This document shows, in pieces, positions 15,445-23,700 of a DNA stretch of 64,000 nucleotides (positions are counted from its first letter, which is position 1; each line of letters opens with the position of its first letter). The position numbers and the translations under genes are program-made. Source of the stretch: an uncultured Rickettsiales bacterium (GTDB lineage Bacteria; Pseudomonadota; Alphaproteobacteria; RF32; CAG-239). The DNA lies in NCBI GenBank assembly GCA_900551865.1, contig URXV01000006.1, positions 1-64,000 of the forward strand, in the 5' to 3' direction. Under the pieces are notes generated by a model, which saw nothing but the letters and a program-made list of their open reading frames with translations, did not search any database and was not told the origin of the DNA.

Positions 15445-17928
15445 TTAAAGTTTTGCCGCAATTGTTTCTATTTCATAACATTCAATATAATCACCAACCT
15501 GAATGTCATTATAATTTTCGAAACTCATGCCGCATTCGTAACCTTCTTTAACTTCCTTGACGTCTTCTTTAAAGCGTTTCAGCTGAGCCAGATTTCCATC
15601 ATGGATAACAACGTTATCCCGGAGCAGGCGCACTTTTGCACCGCGCTTTACCATACCTTCAGTAACCATACAACCGCCCACCTTACCGACACCGGTAATA
15701 TTAAATACATTGCGGATTTCGGCATAGCCAAGGAATTTCTCCCTCAATTCCGGCGACAACAAACCTTCAAGACCTTTTTTCACATCATCGGCAACATCAT
15801 AAATGATGGAATAGTAGCGGATATCAATCCCGTCGCGACGAGCCATGTCCCTTGCCTGCGGAATGGCACGGACGTTAAAACCGATAATAAAGGCATTTGA
15901 CGCTTTGGCTAAGGTTACGTCAGATTCAGAAATCGGACCGACTGCCGAATGCAGAATATGCACGGAAACTTCATCCGTGGACAATTTATTGATTGTGCCT
16001 TCAATCGCCTCAATAGAACCCTGAACGTCTGCCTTGATGATAACAGCTAACTGTTTGGATTCACCGGATTTAATTTTATCCAACATTTGTTCCATCGCCG
16101 ACTTTGCGCTTTTGACCAATTTGGCTTCGCGTTCTTTACGAATACGGTAAGCGGTTACTTCGCGCGCCTGATTTTCATCTTTAACGATAATAAAATCATC
16201 ACCGGCAGAAGGCGTCCCCTGCAGCCCCAAAACCTCAACCGGAGTTGCCGGTGCTGCTTCAAACACCTTTTTGCCGTTTTCATTAAACATGGCCCGGACA
16301 TGTCCCCACTCTTTGCCGGCAATGCATACTTCACCGACTTTTAAAGTTCCGTTTTGTACCAGAACCGTCGCAACATTTCCGCGCCCTTTTTCCATTTTGG
16401 CTTCAATAACGGCACCTTCGGCGGCACGGTTCGGATTAGCTTTTAAGTCCAAAATTTCCGCCTGCAACAAAATTGCCTCAACAAGTTTGTCAATATTGAT
16501 GCGTTTTTTGGCCGATACCTCCGCACACAGGCTTTCGCCGCCCATTTCTTCTACGGCAATACCATGCTGCAACAACTCGGTTTTGACTTTCATCGGGTCT
16601 GCACCGGGCAAGTCTATCTTATTAATCGCGACCACAATCGGAACATTTGCCGCCTGGGCATGGCGGATGGCCTCAACAGTCTGCGGTTTAATCCCGTCAT
16701 TGGCCGCAACAACCAAAACGACAATATCGGTTACCTTGGCTCCGCGAGCGCGCATCTCAGAAAATGCTTCGTGTCCCGGCGTATCAATGAACGTAATTTT
16801 CTGGCCATTGTCCAGCGTAATCTGATAAGCACCGATGTGCTGCGTAATACCGCCGGCTTCACGGGCGGCAACGTTCGTTTCACGCAAGGCGTCCAACAGG
16901 GAGGTTTTACCGTGGTCAACGTGTCCCATAACAGTTACTACCGGCGGACGAGGCAGCAAATCGGCCTCGGTATCAGCCGGACCGGTCAGGCCTTCTTCAA
17001 CATCGCTTTCGGCCACGCGCTTAAACTTGTGCCCCATTTCTTCAACGACAATCTGCGCCGTATCGGCATCAATCGCCTGGTTAATCGTCGCCATAACGCC
17101 CAAGGACATCAGTTTTTTGATAACATCAGAGCTTTTTTCCGCCATACGGTTTGCCAAATCCTGCACGGTGATAATTTCGGGAATTATGACTTCCTTGATT
17201 ATTTTTTCCTGAGGAGCCTGCGGCTGGCTTTGCGGTTTCGGCGCCTTTTTCTTAAAACGGCGGCGAGGCGCGCCATAACCATAATCATCGTCGTCGTCAT
17301 CATTAAACATATATGAGTTAACACTGATTTTCGTATTGCGTTTCGGCGTTTCAAAACTGCGTTTCTGAATTTTCTTGCGTTCCTGTTCAAATGCCTCTTC
17401 GCGGCTTATCGGTTTTCCGTTTTCTGCCGGCGAAGACTTTTTGCCTTTTTTGGCGTAGTAGTCATCATCCTCGTCATCCTCATCATAATCATCTTTTTTA
17501 TGCTTGGAATTATAGGATTTGTTATCATTTTCGGAAAAATTAACGGCTGAAGCGGCATTTTTTTCATTGCGTTCGGCCGATGCCTTTTCTGCCGCAGCTT
17601 TTTCACGAGCTTCTTTCTCAGCTTCTTCCTGTTGCTTTTTCAAAGCTTCTTCCTTTTGCTTCTGGCGCAGCAAAGCTTTTTCTTCTTCTTCCTGTTTTCT
17701 TTTAGCTTCGTGTTCTTTCGCTTTAGCCAAAAGCTCCAGCTTTTGAGCCAGAGTTTCATCAATTTCAACCGCCGGCTTGGACTGCGTCTGCGGATTTACA
17801 AACCTTTTCTTTCTGACTTCTACCTGAACAACCTTTTTGCCCTCGGGTTTCAGAGTCATATTCGTTTTTTTCAAAGTGAGGGTGGATTTTCCGGATAATG
17901 TTAGTTTTTTGCCATTATCTTCTGTCAT
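15445..17928 (-). CDS. infB: Translation initiation factor IF-2
   Basis: GTPase that brings fMet-tRNA to the 30S subunit and promotes subunit joining. The 827 residues begin with the short IF2 N-terminal motif (TLSGKSTLTLKK), then a Lys/Glu/Ala coiled-coil and an acidic stretch rich in Asp (about residues 60-240). A second IF2-N domain (EIITVQDLANRMAEKSSDVIKKLM) precedes the G domain: GHVDHGKTS near residue 335, DTPGHEAF and NKIDLP. Domains II-IV follow to the C-terminus. The SD GGAG precedes the ATG by about 10 bases. Lies 16 bases after ylxR. Confidence 0.97.
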   Translation of the reverse strand: MTEDNGKKLTLSGKSTLTLKKTNMTLKPEGKKVVQVEVRKKRFVNPQTQSKPAVEIDETLAQKLELLAKAKEHEAKRKQEEEEKALLRQKQKEEALKKQQEEAEKEAREKAAAEKASAERNEKNAASAVNFSENDNKSYNSKHKKDDYDEDDEDDDYYAKKGKKSSPAENGKPISREEAFEQERKKIQKRSFETPKRNTKISVNSYMFNDDDDDDYGYGAPRRRFKKKAPKPQSQPQAPQEKIIKEVIIPEIITVQDLANRMAEKSSDVIKKLMSLGVMATINQAIDADTAQIVVEEMGHKFKRVAESDVEEGLTGPADTEADLLPRPPVVTVMGHVDHGKTSLLDALRETNVAAREAGGITQHIGAYQITLDNGQKITFIDTPGHEAFSEMRARGAKVTDIVVLVVAANDGIKPQTVEAIRHAQAANVPIVVAINKIDLPGADPMKVKTELLQHGIAVEEMGGESLCAEVSAKKRINIDKLVEAILLQAEILDLKANPNRAAEGAVIEAKMEKGRGNVATVLVQNGTLKVGEVCIAGKEWGHVRAMFNENGKKVFEAAPATPVEVLGLQGTPSAGDDFIIVKDENQAREVTAYRIRKEREAKLVKSAKSAMEQMLDKIKSGESKQLAVIIKADVQGSIEAIEGTINKLSTDEVSVHILHSAVGPISESDVTLAKASNAFIIGFNVRAIPQARDMARRDGIDIRYYSIIYDVADDVKKGLEGLLSPELREKFLGYAEIRNVFNITGVGKVGGCMVTEGMVKRGAKVRLLRDNVVIHDGNLAQLKRFKEDVKEVKEGYECGMSFENYNDIQVGDYIECYEIETIAAKL

Positions 17929-17944
17929 TCGTTATTTTCTCCGT

Positions 17945-18511
17945 TTACGATAAAAAGTTTTGATACTTTTTTAAATTATTATAAACCATACGGGACATAT
18001 CGCTTTTTAAAACAGCCAGATGTACCGTATTTTCTTTATTTAAAGCCATATCTAATTCATCTATACTAAATAAATTAAATATTTCAATACTTTTAGCAAA
18101 GAATGCCACTTTTTCTTTCCCGTCGTTGCCGGCGTCCGCCGCTTCGACGATAAAATCTACTTTGTTTTTTTTGACTGCCTCTTTCACTTTTTCAAAACCT
18201 GTAACCAATGCTCCGGCTTTCCGGGCCAGGTTCAGACTGTCCAATGCCTTTTGTTTTATTAAATCCTCAACCATTTCGGCAAACCCCTCAGCAATTTTCA
18301 GATTATGGCGGCTTGCCTTATTAAAGAGCTTTTTCTCCAATGCCTTCGTCAGAGAGAGCCGATTGCCGGTAATATACATTCCTTTCCCCGGAAGCTTTTT
18401 ATTAAAGTCCGGCAAAAGGGCATTGTTCAGCTCCACAAAGCGCAGCAACTCTGCTACCGGCTTTACGGTTCCTTCCACAATACATTTGCGCTCAATCAGC
18501 TCTCTTGACAT
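17945..18511 (-). CDS. YlxR (DUF448) plus L7Ae-like RNA-binding protein
   Basis: Two RNA-binding modules in 188 residues. The N-terminal YlxR/DUF448 domain has RKCIVEG, LLRFVE and the GKGMYITGNR motif. The C-terminal half (about residues 95-188: ALDSLNLARKAGALVTGFEKVKEAVKKNKVDFIVEAADA) resembles the L7Ae/L30e/S12e fold. This fusion is standard between nusA and infB in Alphaproteobacteria. YlxR proteins have been linked to RNase P and to transcription regulation in other bacteria; the role here is inferred from position. 12 bases after nusA and 16 before infB. Confidence 0.9.
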   Translation of the reverse strand: MSRELIERKCIVEGTVKPVAELLRFVELNNALLPDFNKKLPGKGMYITGNRLSLTKALEKKLFNKASRHNLKIAEGFAEMVEDLIKQKALDSLNLARKAGALVTGFEKVKEAVKKNKVDFIVEAADAGNDGKEKVAFFAKSIEIFNLFSIDELDMALNKENTVHLAVLKSDMSRMVYNNLKKYQNFLS

Positions 18512-18523
18512 CCAAACCTCCGC

Positions 18524-20041
18524 TTAGTTCTTTTCCTCGTCGGCAAACCAATGCTCGCGGGCGGCCATTATGACTCGGTTGGCTTCAACCTCGGTGATAA
18601 CACCGTCGCCGAGAATCTCAATCAGTTCGTCGGCAGCAAGGTCCGCCAAATCATCAAGCGTTTTAACGCCGTGTTCGGCCAGACTTAAAATCATATCCTG
18701 ATCAAGTCCGGAAATCGTTTTCAGGCTGTCGTCAACACCAAGCGACTTGCTCTTTTCGGCAAATTCTTCGTTACGTTTCTGAACAAAGGCTTTGGCGCGG
18801 TTTTGCAGTTCGGTCGCCAAATCTTCGTCAAAACCGTCAATTGAAGAAAGCTCAGACAAATCAACCATCGCAATCTCGTCAACCGTTGAAAAGCCTTCAG
18901 AAATCAAAACGTGAGCAATCATCTCATCGACATCAAGCGCCGAAACGAAACGCTCAGAGCGAATCCGGTTTTCATTGGCACGACGTTCACGTTCCTGTTC
19001 TTCCGTCAAAATGTCAATATCAGAGCCAACCAGCTGGGAAGCAAGTTTGACATTTTGGCCACGGCGGCCGATAGCAATGGAAAACTGGTCTTCGGCAACA
19101 ACAACTTCAATCCGGTTATTTTCTTCGTCAAGTACCACCTTGCTTACCTCTGCCGGAGACAAAGCGCTGACGATAAATTGCGCCTTATCGGCAGAATACG
19201 GCACAATATCAATCTTTTCACCCTGAAGTTCAGTTACAACCGCCTGAACACGGATGCCGCGCAGGCCTACACAGGCGCCTACCGGGTCAATAGACGAATC
19301 CTTGGCGCGAACGGCAATTTTCGCTTTTGAGCCCGGGTCACGCGCCACCCCCATAATTTCTACCAGACCGTCATAAATTTCCGGCACTTCGGACGTAAAC
19401 AGCCTGGCCATAAATTCCGGACAGGTACGGGAGAGGAAAATCTGCGGCCCGCGGGTTTCGCGACGAACATCCAGCACATAAGCACGGACGCGGTCACCGT
19501 TTTTGAAATTTTCCCGGGGAATGATTTCATCACGACGCAGGACAGCTTCGGTTTTGCCCATATCAATGATGACATTGCCGAATTCAACCCGTTTAACCGT
19601 ACCATTGATAATCGTACCAATCTTTTCCTTATATTCTTCATATTGTTTGTTGCGCTCGGCCTCACGAACCTTTTGCATAATGACCTGCTTGGCCGTCTGA
19701 GCCGCAATACGGCCGAAATCAATCGGAGGCAGAGGGTCTATGATATATTCTCCGACTTTTATATCCGGGTTTATCCGCTTAGCTTCTGCCAGCGTCAGCT
19801 CCGTCGTTTCGTTTTCTATCACGTCAACAACAGCACGGTAACGAGCCAATGTGATAGCACCGGTCTTGCGGTTAATATTTACCCGTATATCATGTTCAAA
19901 CCCGTATTTGGAACGGCCGGCTTTCTGGATAGCTTCTTCCATAGCCTTAAAAACATCTTCACGGTCAATATTTTTTTCTCTGGCAACGGTATCGGCTACC
20001 ATAAGAATTTCCGGTCTGGGCATATTAACAATATTTTCCAT
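18524..20041 (-). CDS. nusA: Transcription termination/antitermination factor NusA
   Basis: Binds RNA polymerase and nascent RNA, modulating pausing, termination and rRNA antitermination. Domains in order: N-terminal RNAP-binding domain (1-125), S1 domain (about 135-200, IGTIINGTVKRVEFGNVIIDMG), two KH domains (about 200-345, with VGACVGLRGIRVQAV and SIAIGRRGQNVKLAS), then two C-terminal helix-hairpin acidic repeats (about 365-505, EGFSTVDEIAMVDLSEL and HGVKTLDDLADLAADEL), as in Gram-negative NusA. GAGGA precedes the ATG at 5 bases. It is the second gene of the operon, 64 bases after rimP. Confidence 0.97.
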   Translation of the reverse strand: MENIVNMPRPEILMVADTVAREKNIDREDVFKAMEEAIQKAGRSKYGFEHDIRVNINRKTGAITLARYRAVVDVIENETTELTLAEAKRINPDIKVGEYIIDPLPPIDFGRIAAQTAKQVIMQKVREAERNKQYEEYKEKIGTIINGTVKRVEFGNVIIDMGKTEAVLRRDEIIPRENFKNGDRVRAYVLDVRRETRGPQIFLSRTCPEFMARLFTSEVPEIYDGLVEIMGVARDPGSKAKIAVRAKDSSIDPVGACVGLRGIRVQAVVTELQGEKIDIVPYSADKAQFIVSALSPAEVSKVVLDEENNRIEVVVAEDQFSIAIGRRGQNVKLASQLVGSDIDILTEEQERERRANENRIRSERFVSALDVDEMIAHVLISEGFSTVDEIAMVDLSELSSIDGFDEDLATELQNRAKAFVQKRNEEFAEKSKSLGVDDSLKTISGLDQDMILSLAEHGVKTLDDLADLAADELIEILGDGVITEVEANRVIMAAREHWFADEEKN

Positions 20042-20105
20042 AGTGTCCTCTTTTATGTGGGTTAAATAAATTAATGGTTAATCCATCTCTGGTTAGGTTA
20101 AACAA

Positions 20106-20609
20106 TCAAGCATCTGACGATTTGCGGGATTTCAGATACTGCTCCCACAGCTCGTCGGTTAATACGATTTTTGCCTTGGCTACATTGTCAAAGGCAATAT
20201 CAAAATCCGTACCGTCCATTTCAAGCGTTATAACGTTGTCTGAGGATACAGCCTTTACAATTCCTTTAAAACGCTTTCTCTTTTCCACCGGTTCAACAGT
20301 TTCCAGTTTGATAACGTATCCTGCAAAACGGCGGAAATGTTCGGCTTTGGTCAACGGGCGGTCAAGTCCCGGAGAACTGACTTCCAACGTATAGCGGTTT
20401 TCTATCGGATCCGCCTCATCTAACGCTGCCGAAACGGCGCGGCTGACCTTGGCACAGTCATCTACCGTCAGTTCTTTATCATGGTCTTTGTGTTCAATCA
20501 TAATCTGCAATGTCTGATTGGTTTCACCCATTGTCAGAATCCTGACCGTTTCAAACCCTTCCCCGTCAACAACCGGTTCTATTATATCTGCCAAATAATG
20601 CTTCTGCAT
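20106..20609 (-). CDS. rimP: Ribosome maturation factor RimP
   Basis: Needed for 30S maturation. The 167-residue length is normal. The N-terminal alpha/beta domain has IIEPVVDGEGFETVRI, followed by DDCAKVSRAVSAALDEADPIENRYTLEVSSPGLDRPL, the family signature. The C-terminal SH3-like barrel is FAGYVIKLETVEPVEKRKRFKGIVKAV. The ATG at 20609 has AGGAG. First gene of the operon; its leader contains a terminator-like hairpin (20633-20660) and a plausible promoter, so the whole operon may be controlled by attenuation. Confidence 0.95.
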   Translation of the reverse strand: MQKHYLADIIEPVVDGEGFETVRILTMGETNQTLQIMIEHKDHDKELTVDDCAKVSRAVSAALDEADPIENRYTLEVSSPGLDRPLTKAEHFRRFAGYVIKLETVEPVEKRKRFKGIVKAVSSDNVITLEMDGTDFDIAFDNVAKAKIVLTDELWEQYLKSRKSSDA

Positions 20610-20632
20610 TATATTCTCCTTGTCCGAAGTAA

Positions 20633-20660
20633 CAAAAAAGCGGGGCTTTCGACCCCACTT
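20633..20660 (-). terminator. Terminator-like hairpin in the rimP leader (possible attenuator)
   Basis: On the minus strand, AAGTGGGG and CCCCGCTT (one T-G pair) close a 7-base loop and are followed by TTTTTGTT, the form of an intrinsic terminator. It ends only about 24 bases before the rimP ATG, just before the AGGAG SD. No gene lies immediately upstream on this strand except the autotransporter on the same strand only downstream, so it is not a terminator for an upstream gene. Confidence 0.65.
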
Positions 20661-20688
20661 TCAAGTTTTTATGAAAGATTATGTCAAC

Positions 20689-20716
20689 TTTATAGCATAA
20701 AAAATTTTAAAATAAA
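20689..20716 (-). promoter_or_regulatory. Putative promoter of the rimP-nusA-infB operon
   Basis: On the minus strand, TTTATT (20716-20711), a 16-base spacer, then TATAAA (20694-20689). A start near 20682 would give a leader of about 70 bases that contains the hairpin at 20633-20660. A TTGACA at 20687-20682 has no good -10 at proper spacing. Confidence 0.4.
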
Positions 20717-20774
20717 GCTTTTTTTATCCATATTCATGTTTTTTTGCACAAACACCTGACTAAAGGCATTTTAT

Positions 20775-23700
20775 TTAAAATTTATACTTAAGACCAACGT
20801 CAACTTTTATCGGATATTCCTTTTCCAGATACTGCATCAGTTCGCCGTAGATTGAAAAATCTTTATAATCGTAATTAACTCTTGCCGACAAAATGCCGCG
20901 GTCACGCGAATTAAGATGTTCTACATCACGAAGCTTATATGAGCCGATAGTATCATTAATTTGTGCATCCAAACCCCGGTACGGGTCGGCGAACTCATGA
21001 TAATATCCTATACCCAATGCCACATTCAGCTTATTATCCGGTGCAAATTCCACATCCTTGTCTATATACAGTCCCAGAGCACTTTCAAGCGAAAAGACAT
21101 GGGATGACGCAATCTGCAATGCCAACGCATCATTCCCCTCATCTATATCGTCCTGATACCACCCGACCGCATTCAGCCCGACAAACGGCGTCAGATTTAC
21201 GACTCCGAGATTCATCGTATAACGCAATTCGTTCAGCCAGCCATAGGTAATTTCTGTCGTATCGGCTTCATAGGTATGTTTGTATCCCCGCCGTTTATAA
21301 TCGCCATCGGCAAAACCTAAACGAGCCATCGAAACCGCCGTCAGCCCTTTACCGTTCGTATAGGTTAACGGAACATATCCCTGAACCATAAAGCTCTTTC
21401 TGGTCGAATCGTTATTATAATCTGTATCGGTATGCGTAAAGCTCATACCAAGACCGAGACGATAGCTGTTGTCCATTTTTTTATCGTACAAGGCATACAT
21501 ACTCTGCGATGTTATATCATATCCGCTGAGCGTTCCGTGGTCATCACGCCCGATATACAATCCGTCGGCTCCGACCATTCTTCGGACGTCTTCGCCGTCT
21601 TTGAACAACTGTGCCATCATTGTGCGATCCAGACTGCGCTGAACTTTCAGATTTTCCTGCGCCATATTCGGCAATGTCGACGTTCCGGTAATATCGGCTT
21701 CCGTCTGCCGGTATTCGCGGGCAGTCGAGGCCGACTTCAGCGCATTGAAAAGCTCGCTGTTCTTTTCATTTGCATAGTTTTGTTCCAGATACGCCGCCAT
21801 ATCGTCATTTGTTACTTCATTGAAGTCTTTCATTTCCATGACAACATCATAGCTGCCTTTGTCGTTTTCTTTGACACCGGCATTGTAGAGATAGGATTTT
21901 GAACTCAGGTTAACACCGCTGACATCATCAGCCGCGAGAGCGTCTTCCACCATTGAGGTCGTTTTAAAAGTATCGGTTACGACATTTGAGGACACCTTCA
22001 AATCGCCGCTGATACTGTCTTCAGCTTCAAATTTTCCGCCCTGGCTCAATACGACATTGCCGCCCCATTCGTTAAAATCCATGCTGCCGGTGCTGGAAGT
22101 CGTACCGCTGTTATCATACGTTGCGCCATTTTCCAAAACGATTGACGAACCGTTGTTGCAATCGCCGCCGCTGCATCCTTCGCCGTTTATATTTATTGTT
22201 CCGGTATTGCTGACAGTTGCCGTTTCGCCGGCGGCATAAATACCGGTATTATTCCCGTTTCCATTCAAATTAATCGTACCGCGGTTTATAACGGTTGCCT
22301 TACCCGAAGCCGTACCGTCGGATATTGCATAGATGCCATAGTTATTGCCATCTCCGGTAACGTTAATTACCCCGCTGATATCATTAATTGCAGACCCTTT
22401 ATTGACATATATTCCGTATGCATCGGCACCTCCGGTGCTTTTGACATTGATTTCCGCATTGTTTGTGATATGGGCATTATCGCCTTTCATGCCGTAGGCA
22501 ACTGCCTTGCCTTTTGAGGTTACATTTATGGCCGAACCGGCACCGGAATTGTTCAATGTCGCATTGCTGCCGTACATACCTGCCGCAATGCCGCCGTTGG
22601 CTCCGCCGACAACATCGACCGTAATAGTTCCGATTACATCGGCATTGGCGTTTGAGCTGTATGCATTATAGGCAGCACCGTCCTGTACATAAATGCCATA
22701 ATACTCACCCATTGAATTTGTAGTCGCGTTTTTTGCAATGACGCTTATATTTCCGCGCACTTTCCCTTCAGCAACATCGCTTCCGTTTTCATAATAGGCA
22801 TTATATACAGTCTTGGGCTGCGCATCTTCGGCATTTTCTCCGGTTTTGTAACTTGTCGCGTAAATGCCGTACATACGGTTCGGCGCCCGTCCGCTGGAAG
22901 CATTTACAGTGATGTTTCCTTCAACGTTATTTTTATCATTAACCAAAGCCGCATTATAAATCTTTGTTCCCTGCGGATTTATCGAATCGCTGAAAATTCC
23001 CGAAGCCGTTGACAAACCGTTTTTGGTGGCAAGAATATTTACGTTTATGTTGCCGGTTACTTTTGTTGCCGTATTCTGATTTTGTCCCGTACTGTATGCG
23101 TTGGCTATCGTTGCCCCGTTGCTTTCAATGCCGCGAAGGTTCATATTTCCGGTTTCGCTTTTATCGTTTATGGTTATATTGCCTATCGTTTCCAACATAA
23201 CGTCAGAACCGGAATTGGCATAAGAGTTAAAAGCATTGCCTGCGGCATAAATCCCTGCAACCTGCTGACCAAGAGAACTGTATCCCTCTATTGTCATGTC
23301 AATATTTCCGGTAGCGACGCTATCGCCATAAATAGCGGACGAACGGAAAGCATTGTATGTATTATTATAATAGACGACATCATCATCACCGGTATAGGTC
23401 TGCGCCGCAGAATATATGCCAAACGCACTGCCGCCAGATGTATTGCGAACTTTAATATCGCCGGTACTGTTGTATCCCATCGCATTATATACACTTGTTT
23501 TGGTATCCTTGGCACCCGCCGCATAAATACCATAGGCCGCTGCCGTATCAGACCGCGTGGTTACGTCAATCACGCCGTGGGAGCTGAAATCCTTAAGCAT
23601 ATTATAGTTTTTATTAAACTGGGTTTCACTGTTGGCTATCGTCCCATTACCGTATATTCCGTAAACATTGCCTTTTCCCGACAATACGATTGAACCTTCC

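Noticed and set aside
22000..23700. Long plus-strand open frames inside the autotransporter
   Set aside because: They have no SD or promoter and are shadows of the repetitive minus-strand coding sequence.
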